Shown here: in pieces, positions 18,532-27,560 of the stretch | Layout: each line of letters opens with the position of its first letter | Numbering within the stretch: position 1 is the first letter of the stretch | Assembly (NCBI RefSeq): GCF_001931755.2 | Contig: NZ_CP015510.2 | Location: forward strand, 1,302,001-1,366,000 | DNA length: 64,000 nt | Direction of reading: 5' to 3' | Source of the DNA: Wolbachia endosymbiont of Folsomia candida | Lineage (GTDB): Bacteria > Pseudomonadota > Alphaproteobacteria > Rickettsiales > Anaplasmataceae | Position numbers and translations under genes: made by a program | The notes under the pieces: model-generated | The model's input: the letters and a program-made list of their open reading frames with translations, nothing else | Database searches by the model: none | What the model was told of the DNA's origin: nothing

Positions 18532-18564
18532 AACGAAAGTAAGCAAATCTTGCTTACTTTCGTT
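18532..18564 (+). terminator. Perfect 15-bp hairpin, candidate terminator
   Basis: AACGAAAGTAAGCAA / TTGCTTACTTTCGTT around a 3-nt loop. No long T run follows, so it could also be a transcript-stabilising or bidirectional element. Confidence 0.55.
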
Positions 18565-18640
18565 ATGAATGAAAAAATTTTCCTAGGATAACTCACAACT
18601 GCACGAACATTGCAACTTTAAGACAAAAGTGCAAGAAAAA

Positions 18641-18681
18641 TGGTGTCATTCCAGTGCTCTTTCTCCTGTCATCCCAGTGTC
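18641..18681. repeat. Palindromic-element arms left of the IS4-type element
   Basis: TGTCATTCCAGTG at about 18643-18655 and TGTCATCCCAGTGTC at about 18667-18681. The second is the left arm of a palindrome whose other arm lies beyond the IS4-type element (19890-19906, then 20958 onward). Confidence 0.75.
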
Positions 18682-18687
18682 AAACAC

Positions 18688-19889
18688 ACAAGTGTACGAA
18701 CGTTTGTTATGGAAAGTGAAAAAGGTAATAATCGTAGACTTTTTCTGGGTTTCCACCACAATATTCAATGACAGGTTTTAGGATTTCAAGCCTGAGTTCA
18801 TTCATAAAAGCTCTCCTTGCAAACTTATAACTCTTGATTTCGCTGCGTTTTCTGTATTCTGTTAATAAAACCGAAGCAATAAGAATCATGTATAGTGTGA
18901 CCAAAATTGTGTTTTTGCTATGTCCAAGAAAATGCTTCGTGTTGAGCTCCTGCTTGATAAATTTGAAGAAAACTTCTATTGACCAGCGCCTTTTGTAAAG
19001 AGCGCAGACTTCTTCAGCAGACATTTCATAAATATTAGTCAAAAATGTGAGAACTTCGCCATTCTGTCGATTTTGCGCTTTAATTAGCCTGATTTCAAAC
19101 GACAAAAATCTTGAACCTTTTTGCCCCAGCCTGACTACTACATCTTCCATTAGCTCAAGCGTTCCAGTCTGCATGCCTGCAACTTTTCCGTGGATACGCA
19201 CAATTTGATAACGAATATTATCGTTGCCACGTGTGATAAAATGTATGCCTTTATCTATAAACTCCTCGAAAGTTGCACGTTTTTGCAGTCCTCGATCAAA
19301 TATGCAAATCGACTCTTGACCGTGATTTAAAATCATTTCCCGGAACGATGTGCTGTCAGAGGAGCCCTTGGCTTGAGTATACAAGTTCAGCAACTTTGCA
19401 AACCTGCCGTCAGTGGCAACGGTGCACTTTACCATATTCTTTGCACCACCACGCCATGGTATTGCAGATTGCAGTAATTTGCTCGATAACTGCAGGGTTG
19501 TGGAATCTATAATTAATAGCTTTTCTTGGTCTTTTTGGTTACAAAAACTTTGTAAAACGAACGAAAAAATTCTTTCGAAGTACTTAATTGGTATCGTTTT
19601 TAAGCGGCTTGCCACCGATGAATGGCGCGTATTCAGGCAAAACATCCGACGATAATTTTCCTCGATAGTCCGCAAGCTCAGCTCGTTTTTCTCCAATATG
19701 CTGTACAGCAGTAAATTAAATATATTTTCTCCCGTAAGTTTGCCCACTTTGTAATCAACGCCAACCGCTTTGCCTATTTCATCTAACACTGCTTTCGGCA
19801 ATTTTGATATTATTTCTTTGTAATAAAACACACTTCACACCCTAATTTTTTTCCTATCTTATCGCTAAATTAGACGTTCGTACAGTTGT
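18688..19889 (-). mobile_element. IS4-family insertion sequence with 11-bp target duplication
   Basis: About 1202 bp. Terminal inverted repeats are ACAAGTGTACGAACGT on the left and ACAACTGTACGAACGT (reverse complement) on the right, one mismatch. The flanks GTGTCAAACAC (18677-18687) and GTGTCACACAC (19890-19900) look like an 11-bp target duplication with one mismatch. Removing the element restores a palindrome loop between TGTCATCCCA and TGGGATGACA. The transposase is intact. Confidence 0.82.
18707..19831 (-). CDS. IS4-family transposase
   Basis: DDE transposase, 374 residues, apparently full length. The catalytic regions are visible: LLIIDSTTLQL (first Asp, about residue 108), ICIFDRGLQKR (second Asp, about 182) and the YREK signature Y-KR-R-WSI-E-VFFKFI-K near residue 280, which is diagnostic for IS4 family. 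It occupies nearly the whole element. Frame is uninterrupted, so the element may still be active. Confidence 0.93.
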   Translation of the reverse strand: MFYYKEIISKLPKAVLDEIGKAVGVDYKVGKLTGENIFNLLLYSILEKNELSLRTIEENYRRMFCLNTRHSSVASRLKTIPIKYFERIFSFVLQSFCNQKDQEKLLIIDSTTLQLSSKLLQSAIPWRGGAKNMVKCTVATDGRFAKLLNLYTQAKGSSDSTSFREMILNHGQESICIFDRGLQKRATFEEFIDKGIHFITRGNDNIRYQIVRIHGKVAGMQTGTLELMEDVVVRLGQKGSRFLSFEIRLIKAQNRQNGEVLTFLTNIYEMSAEEVCALYKRRWSIEVFFKFIKQELNTKHFLGHSKNTILVTLYMILIASVLLTEYRKRSEIKSYKFARRAFMNELRLEILKPVIEYCGGNPEKVYDYYLFHFP

Positions 19890-19906
19890 GTGTCACACAC
19901 TGGGAT

Positions 19907-20957
19907 TGTAAAGGTCAACTAATTCATTGACAAATTTTGCAAAAAGCTCAAAGGAGTAATACCTCCAAGAGCTTGATGCGGCCTGTGTTCATTGTAATAA
20001 ATTAAATATCTAAACAATTCATCCTTAAATTCTTGAACGGTCTCAAACGTTGTTCCCTCAATCAAATCATCATTTAAAGTCCGCCAAAAGCGCTCTACTT
20101 TTCCATTTGTTTGTGGTCTATATGGCCTTGTATATAAATGCTTTAAGCCAATTTCAACTAACATTCTTTCAAATGGATGTCCATCCAAATTACTTCTTGA
20201 TGCAAACTCTGGTCCATTGTCTGTCATTACTTCTTTGAACTGAATACTGTAACTTTGCTTTATATAATTAAAACATCTGAGCACTGCAAACATTACATTC
20301 AGACTCTGAATATTTTCTAAAACTTCTGCCCATGCTATACGGCTTGCATCGTCTATTACACACACTAAATAGTATCTTTTGCTCTCATTTATTATCATAT
20401 CTTTACTCAAATAATGACAGTCTATATGTGCCAATTCTCCAGCTTTTTCCCTGATTATCTTTCTCTTCACCTCTTTTTCTTTTGTGCTCAACTTATTCAT
20501 GCCGGCTCTCTTAATAATATTATATATACCAGATGGAGAAGGTGTTTTGTTGCCCAACTTTTTTGCTAGTATAGCACAAATTTCATATTTATTTATCCCT
20601 TTTTTCCGCTCCTCTATAACTGCTTTTTCTATTTCAATATCTGTTCTTCTACTTTCCCATCTTGGACCTCTTTTTCTTGGTAAAAACTCTTTTTCTAATC
20701 CGCTATTTCTATACCTATTATAATATTTACAGAATGTTTGTCTGTTGATTCCATTAGCGTGATAAAAATCGCCTACAAATCTATAAAATGGATGCTTTTT
20801 TGCCTTTGTTTGCTCATATTCTTTGATCAAAAATCTCCATTTACTTTGGTAATTTCTCTCTAAAGTTTTATCTTCTGTGTTTCTTCTCATACCTAACTCC
20901 CTCAAAAATGTTTCTTTTATCTTAACATTTTTGTCATCGAATTAGTTGACCTTTACA
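19907..20957 (-). mobile_element. IS481-type insertion sequence, copy 1
   Basis: 1051 bp bounded by perfect 19-bp inverted repeats (TGTAAAGGTCAACTAATTC) and flanked by GGGAT on both sides (19902-19906 and 20958-20962), a 5-bp target duplication. The target reads CACTGGGAT|GACA, the right arm of a palindromic element. An identical-length copy in opposite orientation is at 51906-52956. Confidence 0.92.
19919..20905 (-). CDS. IS481-family DDE transposase, copy 1
   Basis: 328 residues: N-terminal helix-turn-helix region, then an integrase core with HIDCHYLSKDM (first Asp, about 165), VMTDNGPEFASRSN (second Asp) and the Glu in TNGKVERFWRTLNDD (about 270). The C-terminal YYNEHRPHQALGGITP motif is typical of IS481/IS3-like enzymes. 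The translated protein is the same as the copy near 52 kb. Frame intact. Confidence 0.94.
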   Translation of the reverse strand: MRELGMRRNTEDKTLERNYQSKWRFLIKEYEQTKAKKHPFYRFVGDFYHANGINRQTFCKYYNRYRNSGLEKEFLPRKRGPRWESRRTDIEIEKAVIEERKKGINKYEICAILAKKLGNKTPSPSGIYNIIKRAGMNKLSTKEKEVKRKIIREKAGELAHIDCHYLSKDMIINESKRYYLVCVIDDASRIAWAEVLENIQSLNVMFAVLRCFNYIKQSYSIQFKEVMTDNGPEFASRSNLDGHPFERMLVEIGLKHLYTRPYRPQTNGKVERFWRTLNDDLIEGTTFETVQEFKDELFRYLIYYNEHRPHQALGGITPLSFLQNLSMN

Positions 20958-21096
20958 GGGATGACAAGAAAATGGCTACTCGGATGACAGGAGGAGGATA
21001 CTAGGTTACACCAGTAATTGATACTTAATACCCGTCTTATCGCTTTACGGGATGTTCGTATAGTTGTGTAGGATAACTTAGGGATTACGCGTGATT
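20958..21096. repeat. Palindrome remnants and IS4-type end remnant
   Basis: GGGATGACAAG continues the palindrome arm split by the IS481-type copy; another half-arm (GGATGACAGG) is at about 20985. At 21016-21069 lies AATTGATACT...CTTATCGCTT...GGATGTTCGTATAGTTGTG, similar to 24399-24451 and, in its last part, to the right end of the IS4-type element. No gene. Confidence 0.6.
21016..21069. repeat. Dispersed repeat, first copy
   Basis: AATTGATACT...CTTATCGCTT...GGATGTTCGTATAGTTGTG. Matches 24399-24451; its last 35 bp resemble the right end of the IS4-type element (TTATCGCT...GACGTTCGTACAGTTGT). Probably a short deleted derivative of that element. Confidence 0.5.
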
Positions 21097-21855
21097 CTAA
21101 TGATCAAGAATATACTCTTGTGTTAGAGGAGATTGAGCATTTTCAAATATTTCTTGAGTGCTTCCAGACTCAACAATTTTGCCATTATGAAAAAAAGTTA
21201 CATTATCAGATAGCTTTTTAGCTTGCTTCATCGAGTGTGTGACCATAATTATGGTAAACCTTGCTTTCAACTCTTGTATCAGGCTTTCAATTGCGTTTGT
21301 TGCCATTGGATCAAGAGCAGAACATGGCTCATCCATTAGTAAGATAGTTGGCTTCACTGCAATTGCGCGTGCAATACATAACCGCTGCTGTTGACCACCG
21401 GATAAATCGAGTGCACTATCTTTAAGTCTATCTTTCAACTCTTCCCACAAGCCAACCTTTGTCATGCTATTCTCCACAATTTCATCTAATTTTTGCTTGT
21501 TTTTTACCATACCATGCAATTTGGGACCATAAGCAACGTTATCGTATATTGATTTTGGAAATGGGTTTGGTTTTTGAAATACCATGCCAACCTTTGCTCT
21601 TAGCAAAACAACATCCATATCTCGTGAATATATATTACCGAGTCCATCAATATCTAACTCACCTATAACTTTGCACCCAGGTACATAGTCGTTCATGCGA
21701 TTAAAACAGCGCAAAAATGTTGATTTGCCACACCCTGATGGCCCTATGAAAGTAGTAACTTTTTTCTTATAAATGTCTAAGCTTATATCGAATAAAACTT
21801 GTTTAGCACCATACCAAAGGCTTAGATCTTTAATAGAGGCGTGTATATCGCTCAT
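21097..21855 (-). CDS. pstB: Phosphate ABC transporter ATP-binding protein PstB
   Basis: ATPase of the PstSCAB phosphate importer, 252 residues. Walker A is GPSGCGKSTFLRCFNRMND (about residue 38), ABC signature LSGGQQQRLCIARA (about 150), Walker B ILLMDEPCSALDP and the switch His in VTHSMKQA. The NRMND segment and the long YGPKLHG insertion are typical of PstB. The start overlaps the dapB stop by 4 nt (ATGA). The other pst genes are not adjacent; Wolbachia pst genes being scattered is inference. Confidence 0.96.
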   Translation of the reverse strand: MSDIHASIKDLSLWYGAKQVLFDISLDIYKKKVTTFIGPSGCGKSTFLRCFNRMNDYVPGCKVIGELDIDGLGNIYSRDMDVVLLRAKVGMVFQKPNPFPKSIYDNVAYGPKLHGMVKNKQKLDEIVENSMTKVGLWEELKDRLKDSALDLSGGQQQRLCIARAIAVKPTILLMDEPCSALDPMATNAIESLIQELKARFTIIMVTHSMKQAKKLSDNVTFFHNGKIVESGSTQEIFENAQSPLTQEYILDH

Positions 21856-22637
21856 ACTACGTCCTGCATTGAATATAGCCCTGGAGTTTCTCTTTTATTT
21901 TCATATAGCCATATTGCTGCTTGAATAGCACCGATGGCAAATATTTTACGATCAATTGCCTTATGACTTAATTCTATTCGCTCACCTGAATTCATGAACA
22001 TTACACTATGATCTCCTATCACTCCACCTCCGCGGGATACTGCAAAACCTATACTATTTTTTTCTCTTGTAGTTGAATTACTATGCAAGTGGTGGTTAAC
22101 ATGAAAATCCATTTTTAAAGTATCAGCAATAGTTTTACCAAGTTCTATAGCTGTTCCAGATGGTGAATCCTTTTTTAAATTGTGATGCATTTCCCAAATT
22201 TCAATATCATATCCATCGCTTAAAAGTTCAGCAGCCTTTTTTACCAATTTTAGTAATACATTAACACCAATGCTCATGTTTGCTGACCACAATATTGGAG
22301 CTTTAGCAGCATACTCTTTCAAATCAACATCTCCCACCCCAGTTGTTCCGCTAACCAGCGGTTTCTTAAATTGCGCAGATGCTCTAAGACATTCTAACAT
22401 ACATTCTTTAGTTGTAAAATCTATCACTATGTCAGATGATTTAAATACATCGCTAATAGAATTTGTAACTTTCACTCCTATATCAGAGCTAAAACTTAAA
22501 ACCGAGCCAATATCTGAACCGACATGTGTACGCGCTACTACGCCTGCTATTTCTACTCTATCGTTTGCAATCAATTCATTTATGATTGCCTTGCCCATTC
22601 TGCCAAGGCAGCCTACAACTCCAATTCTGATTTTCAT
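21852..22637 (-). CDS. dapB: 4-hydroxy-tetrahydrodipicolinate reductase
   Basis: DapB reduces HTPA in the lysine/meso-diaminopimelate pathway, supplying DAP for lipid II. About 261 residues from the ATG at 22637 (MKIRIGVVGCLGRMGKAI), which puts the GxxGxxG NAD(P)H site at the usual position; an upstream in-frame ATG at 22661 would add eight residues. Other motifs are VSGTTGVGD, the catalytic region EIWEMHHNLKKDSPSGTA and SRGGGVIGDHSVMF. Coupled to pstB by a 4-nt overlap. Confidence 0.96.
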   Translation of the reverse strand: MKIRIGVVGCLGRMGKAIINELIANDRVEIAGVVARTHVGSDIGSVLSFSSDIGVKVTNSISDVFKSSDIVIDFTTKECMLECLRASAQFKKPLVSGTTGVGDVDLKEYAAKAPILWSANMSIGVNVLLKLVKKAAELLSDGYDIEIWEMHHNLKKDSPSGTAIELGKTIADTLKMDFHVNHHLHSNSTTREKNSIGFAVSRGGGVIGDHSVMFMNSGERIELSHKAIDRKIFAIGAIQAAIWLYENKRETPGLYSMQDVV

Positions 22638-22751
22638 AAAGCTTTTTGTACCTATAAACATATTAGGTCTTTTTATAATAAGGCTGCAAGAGAAGTTTGA
22701 TAGCCAAACCCCTTTTTCTTGGATATAATCTTAAAAAACTTTTTACATAAG

Positions 22752-24323
22752 ATGAAAATCAAAAGAGCTTTAATATCTGTTTATGATAAAACAAATATAA
22801 TTGACCTTGCATCGTTTCTGGTGCAGCAACAAATAAAAATTCTCTCAACAGGCAACACATATAAAGTTTTGTCTGATGCAGGAATAGAAACGCAGGAAGT
22901 TTCTGATTATACAGAGTCTCCAGAAATACTGGGCGGTAGAGTGAAAACTTTACACCCTAAAATTCATGGCGGAATCCTTTGTGATAGAGAAAAACATAAA
23001 ACGGAAATGCAGAATCTAAATATTGAACCAATAGACCTGCTTATAACTAACTTATATCCGTTTTTGGATACAGTGAGTAGTGGTGCAAATGAAGAGCAAA
23101 TCATAGAGCAAATTGACATCGGCGGAGTAGCTCTCATCAGAGCAGCGGCAAAAAATTTTCGTTTTACTTTAGTTGTTTCTAGCATTCAAGACTACGAAGG
23201 GCTGAAAGCTGAGATGATAAAAAATAACAATGAAACAACTCTGGAATATAGGAAGCATCTTGCAACTAAAGCATTTGCTCTTACCGCGCACTACGATTCT
23301 AATATCTATAGTTGGTTTTTATCTCAGAATGAAAGTAACAGACCTCTTTCAGAGCCTATTTGTGATGAGAAATTTTTAGGAGAAGTGAATGACTTACCAG
23401 AGTTTTTTACGCTCTATGGAAATAAAATGCAAGAGTTAAGGTATGGTGAAAATCCAAATCAAAAAGCTGCATTTTATAGTAATCAGTCTACCCAATACCC
23501 GCTCAAAAAAATACATGGAAAAGAGCTGAGTTATAATAACATAGTAGATATAGAATCTGCGCTTAACATAATTTCTGAATTTGAAGAACCTGCAGCAGTA
23601 ATAATAAAACACAATAACCCATGCGGAGCTGCAATTGGTAATAATGCTTTGGAAGCATATCAAAAAGCTTTATCATGTGATGAAGTAAGCAGTTTTGGTG
23701 GCATTGTTGCTTTCAACAAGCAAGTAGATTTAAAACTTGCAGAAGAGCTGAATAAGATATTTTTAGAAGTAATAATAGCGCCATCAGTAAATGATGATGC
23801 ACTAGAAATTTTGCAAAAAAAGAAGAATTTAAGAGTAATTATTTGCAAATCTTTTCAGCAGAATGAGAAATACCAAATTAAAAATGTTATTGGTGGATTT
23901 TTAGTACAAGAAAATAATAATCACAAGATAAAAGCAGAAGAAATATCCCAAGTAACTGAGCGCACTGCAACAGAAAAAGAAAAAGCAGATCTGATTTTCG
24001 CCTGGAAAATATGTAAATATGTAAAATCAAATGCAATAGTCATAGCAAAAGATGGGTGCACTATTGGCATCGGTGCAGGGCAAACAAGTAGAATAGACAG
24101 TGTGAATATTGCAGTAAAAAAAGCAGGCGAGAAATGTAAAGGCGCGGTGCTCGCTTCAGATGCGTTTTTCCCATTTGCAGATAGCATAATAGAAAGTGCA
24201 AAGCGTGGTATTACAGCAATAATACAACCTGGCGGTTCACTGAAAGATCAGGAAGTAACAGCAGCTGCAAATGAAAAGAAAATTGCCATGTTTTTTACTG
24301 GCATTCGTACTTTTCTCCATTAG
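22752..24323 (+). CDS. purH: Bifunctional AICAR transformylase / IMP cyclohydrolase
   Basis: Catalyses the last two steps of IMP synthesis. The start at 22752 gives MKIKRALISVYDKTNI, matching the family, rather than the upstream ATG at 22719. The N-terminal MGS-like cyclohydrolase domain holds LSTGNTYKVLSDAGI and GGRVKTLHPKIHGGIL. The transformylase domain has ELSYNNIVDIESAL and KHNNPCGAAIG with the catalytic Lys-His, and ends FFPFADSIIESAKRGI and TGIRTFLH. About 523 residues, normal length. Confidence 0.97.
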   Translation: MKIKRALISVYDKTNIIDLASFLVQQQIKILSTGNTYKVLSDAGIETQEVSDYTESPEILGGRVKTLHPKIHGGILCDREKHKTEMQNLNIEPIDLLITNLYPFLDTVSSGANEEQIIEQIDIGGVALIRAAAKNFRFTLVVSSIQDYEGLKAEMIKNNNETTLEYRKHLATKAFALTAHYDSNIYSWFLSQNESNRPLSEPICDEKFLGEVNDLPEFFTLYGNKMQELRYGENPNQKAAFYSNQSTQYPLKKIHGKELSYNNIVDIESALNIISEFEEPAAVIIKHNNPCGAAIGNNALEAYQKALSCDEVSSFGGIVAFNKQVDLKLAEELNKIFLEVIIAPSVNDDALEILQKKKNLRVIICKSFQQNEKYQIKNVIGGFLVQENNNHKIKAEEISQVTERTATEKEKADLIFAWKICKYVKSNAIVIAKDGCTIGIGAGQTSRIDSVNIAVKKAGEKCKGAVLASDAFFPFADSIIESAKRGITAIIQPGGSLKDQEVTAAANEKKIAMFFTGIRTFLH

Positions 24324-24344
24324 AGCTCTCACATTACCAGTTGT

Positions 24345-24451
24345 CATTTTAGCATGCAACGCACAACTGCGTACCAAGACACTGAGATGATACTAACAAT
24401 TGATACTTTGTGCTTATTTTATCGCTTAACTGGATGTTTGTATAGCGGTGA
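24345..24451. repeat. Dispersed repeat related to the IS4-type end
   Basis: The stretch CAATTGATACT...TTATCGCTTA...GGATGTTTGTATAGCGGTG (24399-24451) matches 21016-21069 over about 50 bp. CACAACTGCGTACC at about 24362 resembles the opposite terminal repeat, so this may be a short internally deleted derivative. The rest of the 190-bp purH-BrkB gap shows nothing else. Confidence 0.45.
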
Positions 24452-24515
24452 CTTATTGCACCAAAGATTTTTTACTTATAAATATGTTTTATTTCATTTA
24501 GAATACTATACTTGA

Positions 24516-25358
24516 TTGTACGTATTTAAAGTGAATAAGTTATTACAGAAATTTTATACTATTATTTATTGCCTTTATCGTGCTCTGATTGACACAATTT
24601 ATAATGACGGAATAGAACATGCTGGGTACTTGTCATTTTTACTCTTGTTATCAATATTTCCTTTTCTTATTGTTTTAATAGCATTGGGATCAACGTTTGC
24701 AAATTTCTTAGATCAATACAACATCGGCTGGGTATTTATTATTGATAATATGCCACAGGACATTTTAGCATCTTTAATGCCGCGTATTAGGGAAATAATA
24801 TCAGGTCCACCGCAAAGTTTATTAACTTTAGCAATCGTAGGTTCTGTTTGGACCGCTTCGTCCACGGTTGAAGGGTTCAGAACGATATTAAATAAGGCTT
24901 ATAAAGTTCCTGTTTCTCCTCATACTTATATATGGAGGAGAGTACTCAGCATATTACAATTTTTAGTGGTAACGCTTATTATAACTCTAACTATAGTGTT
25001 CTCTACACTCGCACCAATGCTAGTTGATTTTTCCTATCAGGGAATAAGTTATACTAAATATTTACTCGTTGAGTTTGTGCTTTTTACAGTGGTTTCTTGG
25101 CTATATTTTATGTTACCAAACATAAAACAAAATGTATCAGATGTATTTCCAGGATCTTGTGTAGCTGTTGTTCTTTGGACAATTTCTGCTTCCGCTTTTA
25201 AACAATACTTAAAAACTTCGTTTGACCAACTGAATTTGATATATGGCAGTTTAGGAGGTGTGGTAGTTTCGTTGCTATTTTTTTATATGCTAAGTTTAAT
25301 TTTTATATATGGAGCAAAATTTAATTTTCAGTTAAAATATTTTAATGAATCTCGCTAA
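24516..25358 (+). CDS. YihY/BrkB family inner-membrane protein
   Basis: 280 residues with about six transmembrane segments: YLSFLLLLSIFPFLIVLIALG, LLTLAIVGSVWTASS, ILQFLVVTLIITLTIVF, YLLVEFVLFTVVSWLYF, CVAVVLWTISASAFK and VVSLLFFYMLSLIFIYGA. The DGIEHAGYLSF start and the GSLGGVVVSLLFFYMLSL end are typical of the family formerly called ribonuclease BN. Function is uncertain. The start is weak: TTG at 24516 or GTG at 24531, no clear ribosome binding site. It overlaps or abuts the SDR gene. Confidence 0.85.
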   Translation: MYVFKVNKLLQKFYTIIYCLYRALIDTIYNDGIEHAGYLSFLLLLSIFPFLIVLIALGSTFANFLDQYNIGWVFIIDNMPQDILASLMPRIREIISGPPQSLLTLAIVGSVWTASSTVEGFRTILNKAYKVPVSPHTYIWRRVLSILQFLVVTLIITLTIVFSTLAPMLVDFSYQGISYTKYLLVEFVLFTVVSWLYFMLPNIKQNVSDVFPGSCVAVVLWTISASAFKQYLKTSFDQLNLIYGSLGGVVVSLLFFYMLSLIFIYGAKFNFQLKYFNESR

Positions 25359-25368
25359 TGGAAAAGAA

Positions 25369-26118
25369 ATGGGTAAATTAGAAGGTAAAGTAGCTTTAAT
25401 TACCGGAGCTTCAGGTGGAATAGGGTCTGCTGTTGCAAAAAGATTTGTAAAAGAAGGCGCTAATGTGATTCTGATTTCAAGATCTATTGATAATCTAAAA
25501 CCGCTATATAATGAAATTGAAGAGCTTGAAGAATTCAAAGAAGGTTCTGTGAAGCTCATTCAGCTTGATCTTTTAGATTTTGAGAATGTAAAGATACTGA
25601 CAAACATGATAGAAAGCCTAAAATTGTCAGAATCTGGAGCGCTTGATATATTAGTAGCATGCACTGGGGTTTTAGCTAAATTAAGTCCAATTCAAGACTA
25701 TGAAATTGAAGAATTTCATAGTGTAATGGATACAAACTTTACTGCTAATTGGTTCTTGTTAAAAAATTTAGATCCAATGCTAAAAAAATCTGATGCTGGA
25801 AGGGTAATATTTATAACCTCAGAAGTGACATTTTCTGCTGCTTCTTACCCATACTGGATGCCTTATGCTGCAAGTAAAGCTGCGCTGGAAACAATGGTGA
25901 AAATATATGCATCTGAAACAAAACATACAAAATTATGCGTAAATGCTGTTTATCCAGAAGGACCTGTGGATAGTGGAATATATAAACAAGCATTTTCTGG
26001 AAAAGATATACTGGAGTTAACACCACCTGATGAACTAACAGATAAATTTGTGGAGTTAGCGTCTGGAGATTGTAGCATATCAGGAGAAATCTTGCCACTC
26101 AACAAATCTTCTAATTAG
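25369..26118 (+). CDS. Short-chain dehydrogenase/reductase
   Basis: NAD(P)-dependent SDR of about 249 residues. The start at 25369 (MGKLEGKVALITGASGGIGSAVA) has a GGAAAAG site and fits SDR convention; an in-frame ATG at 25345 overlaps the previous gene. The glycine motif is TGASGGIG, the usual NNAG is replaced by ACTG (VACTGVLAKL), and the catalytic Ser-Tyr-Lys are in FITSEVTFSAASYPYWMPYAASKAA (catalytic YAASK; wrapped for length). The substrate cannot be told; the neighbours do not help. Confidence 0.88.
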   Translation: MGKLEGKVALITGASGGIGSAVAKRFVKEGANVILISRSIDNLKPLYNEIEELEEFKEGSVKLIQLDLLDFENVKILTNMIESLKLSESGALDILVACTGVLAKLSPIQDYEIEEFHSVMDTNFTANWFLLKNLDPMLKKSDAGRVIFITSEVTFSAASYPYWMPYAASKAALETMVKIYASETKHTKLCVNAVYPEGPVDSGIYKQAFSGKDILELTPPDELTDKFVELASGDCSISGEILPLNKSSN

Positions 26119-26133
26119 ATTATTGTTTTAGTA

Positions 26134-26162
26134 TTGTGTTAAATTAAAAAATGGTGTATAAT
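26134..26162 (+). promoter_or_regulatory. Sigma-70 type promoter
   Basis: TTGTGT at 26134-26139, 17-bp spacer, TATAAT at 26157-26162, in the gap before the 122-aa gene. Confidence 0.6.
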
Positions 26163-26195
26163 TTAAGGAGTACATATTTTTAAGTAGGTATAATT

Positions 26196-26564
26196 ATGGC
26201 AGACAAAGGACAAGAAGACGAATTCATGAAGCAGTATATGGAAACTTGCAAAGAACAAATAGAAAAGTTAGCTAAGGATCCTGAGTTGCTTAACCAGACT
26301 TTAAAGCCGTTCTTGCAGATGTCTCAGCAATTTATGGCTAGCGGAAATGCATTTGAGGGAGGTATGCCTAACATGATACCTGATTTAGGTAATATGGATA
26401 TTAACAAAATGATTGCTCAGATCAGAGGTATGATTGATTATATAAAAGAAAATCATAAGGTGCTCATGAAAGAGGATAGCGCACAGATTCAAGAGCTTGA
26501 TGAGTCTAGTAAGAAGCTAAGAGGCTTAGTCAAAAAGTTGATAGAAAAAATTGAGAATCAATAG
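26196..26564 (+). CDS. Hypothetical protein (122 aa)
   Basis: Unrecognised, soluble and mostly helical. The central part is rich in Met/Gly/Asn (FEGGMPNMIPDLGNMDINKM, about residues 53-72) between two charged helices. The C-terminal helix (SSKKLRGLVKKLIEKIENQ) is strongly amphipathic. It has its own promoter and a downstream convergent neighbour (fabH). Probably conserved in Wolbachia, but the role is unknown. Confidence 0.75.
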   Translation: MADKGQEDEFMKQYMETCKEQIEKLAKDPELLNQTLKPFLQMSQQFMASGNAFEGGMPNMIPDLGNMDINKMIAQIRGMIDYIKENHKVLMKEDSAQIQELDESSKKLRGLVKKLIEKIENQ

Positions 26565-26576
26565 GAATTTTATTTT

Positions 26577-27560
26577 CTAGTAGCAAAGTAGCACAGAACC
26601 CCAGGTTAAGCCGGCACCTATTGAAATTAGCAGTGTTAGGCTCCCTGGTTTTATTTTTGATTCTTTTATTGCATAATCAAGTGCAAGTGGAATTGACGCA
26701 GCCGAAGTATTTGCGTGCTTATCAACTGTATTAATAACTTTCTCAACAGGAAATTCTAATTTCTTTGCCACTGCTTCAATAATACGAATATTTGCTTGAT
26801 GAGGAATTAACCAATCTATATCAGTGATTTTTAAATTGTTATCCTTTAGTGTTTCTTCTATTAGAGCTGTTAACTTATCTACTGCATGTTTAAACACTTC
26901 TCTTCCATTCATACATATTGTTCCTGAATTGCCAGTAGACGATATTCCTCCATTTGTACATAATATGTCCACATTACCATCAGAGTGAAGATTAGTTGCA
27001 ATTATGCCTCTGCTGCTTGCTACATTCATTTCTGACTTTATTATCACAGCACCAGCTCCATCACCAAAAAGTATACAGGTTGATCTGTCCTCCCAATCAA
27101 CAATTCTAGTCATAGTTTCAGCACCAATTACAAGTGCATGTTTAATTTTATTGTTGGATTTTATGAGTGAATCAGCAACTGTAACTGCATATATAAAACC
27201 AGAACATGCGGCTTGCACGTCAAAAGCAAATGCGTTTTCACACTCTAATTTATTTTGTACAATCGTTGCGCAGCTAGGAAAAGTTTTATCAGGTGTTGTT
27301 GTTGCAACTATAATTAAATCAAGATCATTTGCTGAAATTTCAGCATTTTTTATAGCATTTTTTGCTGCTTTTACTGCTAAATCTGATGTTAATTCTCCTT
27401 CACCTGCTATATGCCTTTGAGTTATCCCTGTTCTCTGCCTTATCCATTCATCATTTGTATCAACTTTCAATGAAATCTCATCGTTGGTAAGTATTTTTTC
27501 TGGCAAATAAGAACCAGTACTGAGTATAAAGCTTTTATTCAATGTGACTGACCCCATCAA
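26577..27560 (-). CDS. fabH: 3-oxoacyl-[ACP] synthase III
   Basis: FabH starts type II fatty acid synthesis by condensing acetyl-CoA with malonyl-ACP. 327 residues. The catalytic triad is visible: Cys in VQAACSGFIYA (about 120), His in IPHQANIRI (about 252) and Asn in DKHANTSAASIPLAL (about 283). Dimer and CoA motif GDGAGAVII present. Its start overlaps the plsX end by 26 nt; rpmF-plsX-fabH is a classical operon order. Confidence 0.97.
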   Translation of the reverse strand: MMGSVTLNKSFILSTGSYLPEKILTNDEISLKVDTNDEWIRQRTGITQRHIAGEGELTSDLAVKAAKNAIKNAEISANDLDLIIVATTTPDKTFPSCATIVQNKLECENAFAFDVQAACSGFIYAVTVADSLIKSNNKIKHALVIGAETMTRIVDWEDRSTCILFGDGAGAVIIKSEMNVASSRGIIATNLHSDGNVDILCTNGGISSTGNSGTICMNGREVFKHAVDKLTALIEETLKDNNLKITDIDWLIPHQANIRIIEAVAKKLEFPVEKVINTVDKHANTSAASIPLALDYAIKESKIKPGSLTLLISIGAGLTWGSVLLCY

